This document shows positions 6,332-13,205 of a stretch of 21,944 nucleotides of DNA, piece after piece (within the stretch, counting starts at the first letter, position 1; each line of letters begins with the position of its first letter). Both the position numbers and the translations under genes were made by a program. Origin of the DNA: JACRIK01 sp040753835 (GTDB lineage: Bacteria; Planctomycetota; MHYJ01; JACQXL01); the NCBI GenBank assembly GCA_040753835.1, contig JBFMDM010000025.1:1-21944 (forward strand), given 5' to 3'. The notes beneath the pieces were generated by a model. The model was given only the letters and a program-made list of their open reading frames with translations, was not told the origin of the DNA and made no database searches.

Positions 6332-7747
6332 ATGGAGACAAAGGGCAGAATACTTGTGGTGGATGACGAGGCGAGCATTTGCACGGTCCTGGCCTCAACC
6401 CTGAAAAGGGAGGGTTATGAGGTCATCACCGCCACCAGCGCATCTGAAGGAACGGCCCATTTCCGGAACGCGTTTCCGGCTAACCCATTTGACACGGTTC
6501 TTCAGGACATCCGGATGCCCGGCATTTCCGGCCTGGAGTTGATAAAGCAGTATCAGGAGATAGACCCGTCTGCGATTATCCTGGTGATAACCGCGCTGAC
6601 CGATTTCCAGACCGCGGCCGAGGCGATGCGCCAGGGTGCCTACGACTTTATCAGGAAGCCGTTTGATAACGAGACCGACGTCAAGCCCGCGGTGGAAAGG
6701 GCAGTGCAATTGCGCCGGCTCCACCAGAACCTCAAAGACGCGCCTGAGGCGCTGAGTTCGTTCAAGATTATCGGCGCCACGCCCGAGATGAAGGAAATCT
6801 ACGACTTGGTCCGCCGGATTGCCGCAACGGACAGCACGGTCCTGATACAGGGCGAGAGCGGCACGGGCAAGGAACTGGTCGCCCGCTCCATACACAACCA
6901 GTCCAGCCGGTTCTCGGAGTCGTTCCTGAGCGTGAACTGCGGCGCATTCTCGGAGAATCTTCTGGAGAGCGAACTCTTCGGCCATATCAAGGGCTCGTTT
7001 ACCAGCGCCATTGCGGACAAAAAAGGCCTGCTGGAGGTGGCCAACAAGGGCACCTTCTTCCTTGACGAGGTCTCCGAACTCTCACCGGCCCTGCAGGTGA
7101 AACTACTCAGGGCGATTGAGGCCAGGGAGTTCATACCGGTCGGAGGCACCGAGCGTCGGAAGGTCGATGTCCGATTCATCGCCGCCACCAACACCGACCT
7201 GCAGGAGCAGGTTAAGAACGGCAATTTCCGGGAGGACCTGTTCTACCGGCTCAATGTGATTTCCATCACCCTGCCGCCTTTGCGCGAGCGCAAGGACGAT
7301 ATCCCGCTCCTGGTCGGCTATTTCCTGGCCAAATACAACAAACTGATGAAGAAGGACATCAAGCGTCTTTCGGATGATGCGATGGAATCGCTGATTGGCC
7401 ATTCCTGGCCCGGCAATATCAGGGAACTGGAGAACGTAATCCAGCGCGGAATGGCCCTGACCGAAGGGGACGAGATTAATTCAAACAATCTCAACCTGAT
7501 TTCCACTGCGCGTGCGATTGCGGCGCGTGAAAAGGCGGTTTCTGAAGCCCGCCCGGCTGAAAAAGTGGCGCCGGTTCTCCCGGCCGGCGGCGTCAATCTG
7601 GAACATAAGATAGAAGAAATGGAGCGGATGTATATTAAGGAGGCGCTCCAGCAGAGCAAGTGGAACCAGCGCTCTGCGGCCAAACTGCTGGGGCTGAATA
7701 TCCGGACCCTGCGCTATAAGATAAAGAAATACAAGTTGAATAAGTAA
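6332..7747 (+). CDS. Sigma-54-dependent response regulator, NtrC family
   Basis: A 471-residue transcriptional activator. Residues 5-125 form a receiver domain with the acidic pair D11/D12, phospho-acceptor D59 (LQDIRMPG), T87 and K109. Residues about 145-370 form the AAA+ domain with Walker A GESGTGKE (174-181) and Walker B TFFLDEV (241-247). The C-terminus is a Fis-type helix-turn-helix, NQRSAAKLLGLNIRTLRYKI. The sigma-54 contact loop, normally GAFTGA, reads GSFTSA (221-226). The invariant Phe and Thr remain, but the second Gly is Ser. No partner histidine kinase is adjacent, so it is an orphan here and its target genes are unknown. dnaX starts 2 bp after its stop. Confidence 0.93.
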   Translation: METKGRILVVDDEASICTVLASTLKREGYEVITATSASEGTAHFRNAFPANPFDTVLQDIRMPGISGLELIKQYQEIDPSAIILVITALTDFQTAAEAMRQGAYDFIRKPFDNETDVKPAVERAVQLRRLHQNLKDAPEALSSFKIIGATPEMKEIYDLVRRIAATDSTVLIQGESGTGKELVARSIHNQSSRFSESFLSVNCGAFSENLLESELFGHIKGSFTSAIADKKGLLEVANKGTFFLDEVSELSPALQVKLLRAIEAREFIPVGGTERRKVDVRFIAATNTDLQEQVKNGNFREDLFYRLNVISITLPPLRERKDDIPLLVGYFLAKYNKLMKKDIKRLSDDAMESLIGHSWPGNIRELENVIQRGMALTEGDEINSNNLNLISTARAIAAREKAVSEARPAEKVAPVLPAGGVNLEHKIEEMERMYIKEALQQSKWNQRSAAKLLGLNIRTLRYKIKKYKLNK

Positions 7748-7749
7748 TT

Positions 7750-8922
7750 ATGCCTACTCCATACACGGTGATAGCCCGGCGTTACCGGCCACAGGTCTTT
7801 GACGAGGTCATCGGCCAGGAATACATCACCACGACCCTGAAGAACGCCATCAGCGAGAACAAGGTGGCGCACGCCTATATCTTTGCCGGCACGCGCGGGG
7901 TGGGCAAGACCTCGCTGGCCCGCATCTTTGCCAAGGCGCTTAACTGCAAGGACGGCCCGACTGCCGCGCCCTGCAATAAGTGCGAATTCTGCAAGTCCAT
8001 CGCCGACGGCAATGACCCGGATGTAATAGAGATAGATGCTGCCTCGCAGACCGGCATAGACGATATCCGCCTGCTCCAGGAGAGCATCGGCTATATCCCG
8101 CTCAGGGCAAAGTATAAATTATATATTATGGACGAGGCACACCAGTTGTCCAAGAATGCCTTTAATGCGCTTCTTAAGACCATTGAAGAACCGCCGCCCC
8201 ACGTAAAATTCATCTTCGCCACCACGGACCCGAATAAACTTCCGGATACCATCCTCTCGCGGTGCCAGCGCTTTAATTTCCGGCCCATTCCCAGTAAGAA
8301 GATATACGAGCAACTGGCCCTGATTTGCGAGACCGAAAAATTCTCCTGCAAGCAGGAGATTATCACGGCCATTGCCAAACTGGCCCACGGCTCTATGCGC
8401 GACGCCCAGAGTTTGCTTGACCTGGCCATTTCCTCATACAGCGACAAGGCAACGGTCTCGGACCTGGGATTCCTCTCGGACGCCGCTTCCTTTGACAGCG
8501 TATTCAAACTCTCCGATGCCATAGCGAAGTATAAACTGGATGACATTGTCTCGGTCATTGACGGCATATTCAGGGAAGGTCGGGATGCTAATGCTTTTAT
8601 TGAACAGATGGTTGAGCATTTCTGGCATCTGGTCCTGGTCCAGATATCCTCAGCCCGCATAGACCTTCTGGAAGAGGAGATTGTTGAGAACAAGGAACGG
8701 CTGAAAGAGCAGGCAAAGGACTTTAAGGTGGAAACGCTTATTGATTTCATATCTATCCTGCAGGAGACCAAGCGGAACATAAAAGAGACGGTCAACAGCC
8801 GCCTGCACCTTGAATTTACCTGCTTTAAACTGGCCAAGTTACATTCCGCCGCAGGCGCCGCGCCTGCCGGCGGGCAGGGATCCGCCTCGGGCGGAAAGGA
8901 GCAGTCCAGTGCCAGACGCTAA
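7750..8922 (+). CDS. dnaX: DNA polymerase III subunit gamma/tau, AAA+ part (domains I-III)
   Basis: Clamp-loader ATPase that loads the sliding clamp at the replication fork. Walker A GTRGVGKT spans residues 47-54. The zinc ligands C66, C75, C78 and C81 are present, as are Walker B with DEAH (118-121) and the SRC motif (170-172). Domain III runs to about residue 360. The last 20 or so residues (AAGAAPAGGQGSASGGKEQS) are low-complexity and are encoded by a palindromic repeat at 8863-8894. The frame stops at 8920-8922. The tau-like C-terminal domain continues in another frame from 8909. At 390 residues the product is gamma-sized. It follows the NtrC-type gene by 2 bp. Confidence 0.93.
   Translation: MPTPYTVIARRYRPQVFDEVIGQEYITTTLKNAISENKVAHAYIFAGTRGVGKTSLARIFAKALNCKDGPTAAPCNKCEFCKSIADGNDPDVIEIDAASQTGIDDIRLLQESIGYIPLRAKYKLYIMDEAHQLSKNAFNALLKTIEEPPPHVKFIFATTDPNKLPDTILSRCQRFNFRPIPSKKIYEQLALICETEKFSCKQEIITAIAKLAHGSMRDAQSLLDLAISSYSDKATVSDLGFLSDAASFDSVFKLSDAIAKYKLDDIVSVIDGIFREGRDANAFIEQMVEHFWHLVLVQISSARIDLLEEEIVENKERLKEQAKDFKVETLIDFISILQETKRNIKETVNSRLHLEFTCFKLAKLHSAAGAAPAGGQGSASGGKEQSSARR
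8863..8894. repeat. Double GC palindrome at the dnaX break
   Basis: CCTGCC/GGCAGG around GGCG (8863-8878) is followed by CCGCC/GGCGG around TCG (8882-8894). Bases 8878-8894 are the reverse complement of 3453-3469 in the rplE-rpsN spacer. The repeat lies inside the end of dnaX, just before GGAAAGGAG (8893-8901), which serves as the ribosome-binding site for the downstream part. Confidence 0.6.
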
Positions 8923-9463
8923 CACTGAGAACAACCTTGACCTGACATTGCTGGACGAACCGGGCAGGAAAGGCCTCTGGACCCAGATACTGGCCATGAT
9001 AAAGACACTCCATCCGGTAAAGATATACCCTTATATAAAGGAAGGGCAGTTCATCAGCATTGACAACGAAGAGGTGGTGATTGGGTTTCCCAGGATATAC
9101 AACTTCCACCGCAGCCGCCTGGAGGATGTCGGCGTAATGGAGGAATTGGAGCGGATAGTGGAAAAGACCTGCGGTCTGAAGATTAACGTAGCACTTGTAA
9201 CCATCAACGGTAACGGGACTGATACAGAGATAAGCAGGGAGCCGGTTACGGCTGCAAAAGGCGGTTCGGAAGAGACAGAGCGTGGTGTAGCGAAGTCGGC
9301 CCCAAAGGCCGCTCCGGTTTCATCAGATACAGGAGCGCCGGGTAATCTGAAATATCCGGCGGACGATGAGAGGCAACTCAGGGAAAAGGTTCTTCAGGAC
9401 GAGCGGGTCAGGAAGATACTGGAGACCTTTGAGGGCAAACTGGTAAAGGTCAGAGAATCCTAA
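8909..9463 (+). CDS. Separate C-terminal (tau-like) domain of DnaX
   Basis: A 184-residue protein beginning at GTG 8909, preceded by a strong GGAAAGGAG with 7-nt spacing and overlapping the end of dnaX by 14 nt in the +1 frame. Residues about 15-110 (GLWTQILAMIKTLHPVKIY, IGFPRIYNFHRSRLED, ERIVEKTCGLKINVALV) fit the C-terminal domain found in many bacterial DnaX proteins. The last stretch (DERVRKILETFEGKLVKVRE) matches the usual DnaX terminus. The middle is Ala/Pro/Glu-rich and likely disordered. It therefore looks like the other half of a split dnaX, probably made by re-initiation. A +1 frameshift or a sequencing error could also explain the layout. The homology call rests on motif memory, not on a search. 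Confidence 0.7.
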   Translation: MPDANTENNLDLTLLDEPGRKGLWTQILAMIKTLHPVKIYPYIKEGQFISIDNEEVVIGFPRIYNFHRSRLEDVGVMEELERIVEKTCGLKINVALVTINGNGTDTEISREPVTAAKGGSEETERGVAKSAPKAAPVSSDTGAPGNLKYPADDERQLREKVLQDERVRKILETFEGKLVKVRES

Positions 9464-9496
9464 TGAGGGGTTAAATAGATATCATTCATTTCCCAT

Positions 9497-9510
9497 CCCG
9501 CCTTAGCGGG
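9497..9510. terminator. Hairpin between convergent genes
   Basis: CCCGC CTTA GCGGG, a 5-bp stem with a tetraloop. It lies between the end of the DnaX C-terminal gene (9463) and the end of the YkgJ-family gene (9503), overlapping the last codons of the latter. There is no clear T-run, so a role as terminator is only inferred from position. Confidence 0.3.
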
Positions 9511-9820
9511 AGCGGCCATTGCCGTTAAAATGGAATCCGCATTTCTGAAGCGGCTTGATTAGGTCGCGGTCTTTTATGTCCTTGTGATTTATCGGGAAGG
9601 TCCTGCAGACCGTGCTGCGCAAATCGTAGATTTTGCAGTGGAGCGTGTCGTTGTTGCCTTTGAGTGCCGGGCATTTGAACATTATTTCACAGCAGGCGCC
9701 GCAGCGTCGGCATTCGCCCTGGCGGTTTGACATATCACGCCTGGTCTTTTTGGGCCTCAGATATACCAGGAATATCCGCCGGATTTTTCCCCATGCCAGC
9801 ACTATCTGCTTCTTCGGCAT
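9503..9820 (-). CDS. YkgJ-family cysteine-cluster protein
   Basis: A 105-residue protein of the YkgJ/PF03692 family, thought to bind zinc or an iron-sulfur cluster. The visible motifs are CRRCGACC, a Cys in KCPAL, CKIYDLRSTVCRTFPI and a final C in LQKCGFHF, which together make the family's eight-cysteine pattern. The first 30 residues are basic and hydrophobic and may not belong: an internal Met at residue 30 (MSNRQGECRRCG) is an alternative start. The last residues (NGRSR) are encoded by the hairpin at 9497-9510. Biochemical function is unknown across the family. Confidence 0.8.
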   Translation of the reverse strand: MPKKQIVLAWGKIRRIFLVYLRPKKTRRDMSNRQGECRRCGACCEIMFKCPALKGNNDTLHCKIYDLRSTVCRTFPINHKDIKDRDLIKPLQKCGFHFNGNGRSR

Positions 9821-9895
9821 TCGCTTACTTTATAAGTGTGCCATAAAAATGCAAGAAAACTTGATATTATTTATGAGAAATGTTAGGATTGAGGT

Positions 9896-10720
9896 ATGTT
9901 TAAGAGATTAATAATTGTCCTGGGTTTTATATTAATATTCAGTGCGCTGGTCCAGGCCGAGGACGTCCTGCCCGACTTAATCTGGACCCTGACCAGCCAC
10001 AAAGACCCGCAGATGCGGGAAACCGCGGCCACGATGCTCGGCACCATCAAGGTCAAATCAGCCGTAAAACCTCTGATTGATGCGCTCTCGGACGAGAACG
10101 AGGGCGTGCGGAACGCCGCGCACAAGTCGCTGGTGAAAATTACCAAACAGGACCTGCCCCTTGAATCCGCCAAATGGCAGGAATGGTGGGACAAATCCGG
10201 GGTCAATATCTACGAGAACGTCGTCTCTGGAAGCCAGGAGATGGCCAAACTCAGGTCATACCTTAACGTGGCTTTTATCGTGATGATTCTGGAACTGGTT
10301 TTCATCATCCTCTTTATCATCGTCTTTAGTTTTATGGGCGGCGCCAAGATAAAGGAGATGAAGGAAATCAACCGCCGGGCCGAGACATATATTGCGGATG
10401 CGGACGGCGTTTCCCGGCGGTTTGAACAACTTATTGAGGATACCGAGCGCCGGCGCAATGAGATGAATCTCTACTTTGACAAACTCCGCAACGACATCAC
10501 CATGTTCGTCGGCAAACTCCGCGAGGACAACCAGAACGAGATTGAACGCTTTGCCGACCTGGTGAACCAGAACCTGGAGCACTCACTGCGCGAGGCAGGC
10601 CGGACCCTTAGGGAAAAGTCCGAAGCGGAATTGAGGCAGACCCTGACCCTGCTTAAGAACGATTTGGAAAACCTGGTCCGCAAGACCGTTGCCGAGCAAT
10701 TAAAGCAGAATAAGGTTTAA
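9896..10720 (+). CDS. Membrane protein with HEAT repeats, one transmembrane helix and a long coiled coil
   Basis: A 274-residue protein that I cannot assign to a named family. Residues 1-21 form a signal peptide (hydrophobic, ending LVQA). Residues about 25-90 contain HEAT/PBS-lyase-type helical repeats (DPQMRETAATMLGTIKVKSA, ENEGVRNAAHKSLVKI), ending in KWQEWWDK, a pattern often seen after such repeats. Residues 122-147 are a transmembrane helix. Residues about 150-274 are charged, heptad-like and almost certainly a coiled coil. The HEAT part would be periplasmic and the coiled coil cytoplasmic. The stop is 5 bp before murC, so the two are co-transcribed, which hints at a role in the cell envelope or division. 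AGGA lies 7 nt before the chosen start. Confidence 0.75.
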   Translation: MFKRLIIVLGFILIFSALVQAEDVLPDLIWTLTSHKDPQMRETAATMLGTIKVKSAVKPLIDALSDENEGVRNAAHKSLVKITKQDLPLESAKWQEWWDKSGVNIYENVVSGSQEMAKLRSYLNVAFIVMILELVFIILFIIVFSFMGGAKIKEMKEINRRAETYIADADGVSRRFEQLIEDTERRRNEMNLYFDKLRNDITMFVGKLREDNQNEIERFADLVNQNLEHSLREAGRTLREKSEAELRQTLTLLKNDLENLVRKTVAEQLKQNKV

Positions 10721-10725
10721 GTGTA

Positions 10726-12186
10726 ATGACGAACCTGCCGCCACCCAAGAGCCGCATACACCTCATCGGCATCGGCGGAACCGGCCTGAGCAACATTGCC
10801 CACTACCTGTCTTCACGCGGTTACAAGATAACCGGCTCTGAACTCCAGCATAATCCGGCCACGGACTGGCTCAAAAGCGAAAGCATCAGGATATTCCACG
10901 GCCATAAGGCGTCTAATATTTCACCCGATGCTAAACTTGTTATCAAATCCGCTGCGGTTAAAGATGACAACCCTGAAATCAGAGAGGCAATGCGCCGAAG
11001 AATTCCCATAATCAAGTATGCCCAGGCGCTTGGGCTTCTGATGGGGGAGAAGACCGGCATCGCCGTCAGCGGGACGCACGGCAAGACCACGACCACTTCT
11101 TTGATTTCCTATCTGCTGGCAAAGGCAAAACTCAGCCCCTCGTTTATGGTGGGCGGGGTGCTGCGTGACTTTGAGAGCGGTTCAATCTTTGGTAAGGGCC
11201 GGCATTTCGTGGCCGAGGCCTGCGAATACGACCGCTCGTTCCATCACCTGCCCGCCAAAATCAGGATTATCACCAACATAGAGCCGGACCATATGGACTA
11301 TTACAAGACCTGGAAGAACCTGGTGGAGTCGTTCCACCAGTTTATTGCCGCCGCGTCGGCTGATGGATATGTCATTGCCAATATCACCAGTCCAGGTGTG
11401 CGTGAATGCCTCCGTAAGAAAATAAACGCCCAAGTAATAACATTTGGCGCCAAGCCATTCCGTAGCCCAAAGGGCGTAGGATGGTATCCCAAGAACATCC
11501 GTGTTATTAACGACCGCTGGCACTTTGAGGCCTGGAAAGACGGCCCTCCGCCGCTCCGTAGCCGGAGCTTTGGAAGGGCGAAGGACGGCAGGAAATACGG
11601 CGACTTCGTTAATTTCTTGCCCGGTGAACACAATATTCTTAATGCCATCGTGGCAATAATAGTGGCAGACCTTCTCCGGATAAACAAGTCCGTTATTCGC
11701 AAGGCATTGGCCGCATTCAAAGGCGTGCACCGCAGGTTTGAGATAGTCGGCCGGGCCAAGGGCCGGCTGGTGGTTGACGACTACGGACATCATCCGACCG
11801 AACTAAAGACCGTGGTGGACACGGCCCGTGAGTTGTTCCCGAAACGCCGCAGATGGCTCATCTTCCAGCCACATCTGTATAGCCGGACTAAACTGTTCCT
11901 CAATGACTTTGCTAAGGTATTATCCGGGGGTGAAATCGTGTTGATACCGCCTATTTATGCGGCCCGGGATGTCACGCCGTCACAGCGGGTTACTTCTTCG
12001 GAAGAACTGGTCAGGAGGATTATCCATTACGGTGGCCGCGCTAAGTATATGTCTGATTTCTCCAGTACGGTAAAATATCTCAAGGATAACACCATTCCGT
12101 GCGATGTAATTATAACCATCGGAGCAGGCGATGTTTGGGAAATCGGCCGGGAATTCGTAAACCAGATTAACCACAAAGGTCACTAA
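10726..12186 (+). CDS. murC: UDP-N-acetylmuramate--L-alanine ligase
   Basis: Cytoplasmic ATP-dependent ligase that adds L-Ala to UDP-MurNAc, the first peptide step of peptidoglycan precursor synthesis. The N-terminal Rossmann motif is GIGGTGLSN (15-23). The ATP loop is GTHGKTTTT (116-124). EACEYDRSF, NIEPDHMDYY, FLPGEHNILNA, HRRFEIVG and DDYGHHPTE are all present. At 486 residues the length is normal for MurC. The last residues (NQINHKGH) fall within a palindromic spacer repeat that also supplies the stop codon, so the natural C-terminus may have been slightly altered. murB follows after 43 bp. Confidence 0.96.
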   Translation: MTNLPPPKSRIHLIGIGGTGLSNIAHYLSSRGYKITGSELQHNPATDWLKSESIRIFHGHKASNISPDAKLVIKSAAVKDDNPEIREAMRRRIPIIKYAQALGLLMGEKTGIAVSGTHGKTTTTSLISYLLAKAKLSPSFMVGGVLRDFESGSIFGKGRHFVAEACEYDRSFHHLPAKIRIITNIEPDHMDYYKTWKNLVESFHQFIAAASADGYVIANITSPGVRECLRKKINAQVITFGAKPFRSPKGVGWYPKNIRVINDRWHFEAWKDGPPPLRSRSFGRAKDGRKYGDFVNFLPGEHNILNAIVAIIVADLLRINKSVIRKALAAFKGVHRRFEIVGRAKGRLVVDDYGHHPTELKTVVDTARELFPKRRRWLIFQPHLYSRTKLFLNDFAKVLSGGEIVLIPPIYAARDVTPSQRVTSSEELVRRIIHYGGRAKYMSDFSSTVKYLKDNTIPCDVIITIGAGDVWEIGREFVNQINHKGH

Positions 12187-12223
12187 GAACACAAAGAATA
12201 AATACCTCTGTGTGCTTTGTGGT
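12170..12223. repeat. Inverted repeat with CACAAAG units
   Basis: 9-bp arms ACCACAAAG (12170-12178) and CTTTGTGGT (12215-12223) span the murC-murB gap, with another CACAAAG at 12190-12196. Similar CACAAAG-rich remnants lie between murB and ddl (around 13116-13137) and after hom (around 17715-17735). The element reaches into the murC 3' end and up to the murB ribosome-binding site. Confidence 0.5.
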
Positions 12224-12229
12224 GAAATT

Positions 12230-13108
12230 ATGGGATTAAACTTGAAAAAGATATTCGCTTCATACACGAACATTGTCCGCTATAACGAGCCGATGGCTAA
12301 TCATACCTCATTCCATATCGGCGGTCCGGCAGAAGTATTTATCACGCCGAAAAATATCGCTCAACTAAGCGGAATTTATAGTTTGTGCTGTAAGAAAAAG
12401 ATACCGCTCCATATCCTCGGCAGGGGAACCAATCTCCTGGTCAGCGACAAGGGAGTCAGGGGTGTGGTCCTCAAGCCCGAATGGAGTCGATTAGAGCGAA
12501 AGGGGAGTAAGATAATTGTATCTGCGGCATATCCTTTGGCGCGGCTGGTGCCGGAGAGCGTTAAAATGGGTTTAAGCGGACTGGAGCCGCTGGTCGGCAT
12601 ACCCGGTTCGGTTGCCGGAGCAGTGGTAATGAATGCCGGCGGTAAATACGGTCAGATGGCCGATGTTATTAAATCAGTTAAGGTTATTACTCGGGGCGGC
12701 AGGATTAAGACCGTCAATAAAATTAGGTTTGCTTATCGCTGGTCTAATCTTAAGGGAAGATTAATCGGTGAGGTGACCCTGCAACTTAAGTCCTCAACTT
12801 CCGGAAAGGTGCGTAGTCGTATAAATGAGGTACTAAATGAGAAGCGACAGACCCAGCCGCTGGCTGACTGGAGCGCGGGCTGTGTCTTCGTTAATCCTGC
12901 CCGCTCAAGTGCAGGGATGTTGATAGATAAGGCCGGATTAAAAGGTATGACCATCGGCGGCGCCATGGTATCGCCCAAGCACGCTAATTTTATAGTCAAT
13001 ACTGGTAAAGCCAAAGCCGTGGATGTAATTAAGTTGATTGATATCATCAAGAAAACAGTTAAGGAGAGATTTAATATTAACCTACAGTTAGAGATAGAAG
13101 AGTGGTAA
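12230..13108 (+). CDS. murB: UDP-N-acetylmuramate dehydrogenase (UDP-N-acetylenolpyruvoylglucosamine reductase)
   Basis: FAD- and NADPH-dependent enzyme that reduces UDP-GlcNAc-enolpyruvate to UDP-MurNAc. The start at ATG 12230 has GGTGA just upstream and gives 292 residues. FAD-domain motifs are NHTSFHIGGPAEVFI, LGRGTNLLVSDKGVRG, LVGIPGSVAGAVVMNAGG and FAYRWS. The substrate-domain motifs are AGCVFVNP, GLKGMTIGGAMVSPKHANFIVN and the terminal LQLEIEEW. The position of the catalytic Ser/Cys carries Cys (AGCVF). It lies between murC and ddl, the usual division/cell-wall cluster order. Confidence 0.95.
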   Translation: MGLNLKKIFASYTNIVRYNEPMANHTSFHIGGPAEVFITPKNIAQLSGIYSLCCKKKIPLHILGRGTNLLVSDKGVRGVVLKPEWSRLERKGSKIIVSAAYPLARLVPESVKMGLSGLEPLVGIPGSVAGAVVMNAGGKYGQMADVIKSVKVITRGGRIKTVNKIRFAYRWSNLKGRLIGEVTLQLKSSTSGKVRSRINEVLNEKRQTQPLADWSAGCVFVNPARSSAGMLIDKAGLKGMTIGGAMVSPKHANFIVNTGKAKAVDVIKLIDIIKKTVKERFNINLQLEIEEW

Positions 13109-13128
13109 AGATAGCCACAAAGGCACCA

Positions 13129-13188
13129 AGACACAAAGCGAAAAAGATGAGAGATAACATCAGTGACTTTCATCTCTACGCCGTGTCT
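13129..13188. repeat. Nested inverted repeat between murB and ddl
   Basis: Outer arms AGACAC (13129-13134) and GTGTCT (13183-13188) enclose a second pairing, GAGAT with ATCTC. It is the only structure in the 97-bp gap, which begins with CACAAAG-type remnants. It probably belongs to the same class of spacer palindromes as the others in this window. Confidence 0.35.
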
Positions 13189-13205
13189 AAATAGTAAATT
13201 ATTGT

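Noticed and set aside
8863..8925. Classical -1 dnaX frameshift site
   Set aside because: There is no A-AAA-AAG-type slippery run, and the C-terminal part is in the +1 frame, so an E. coli-type -1 shift cannot join the two.
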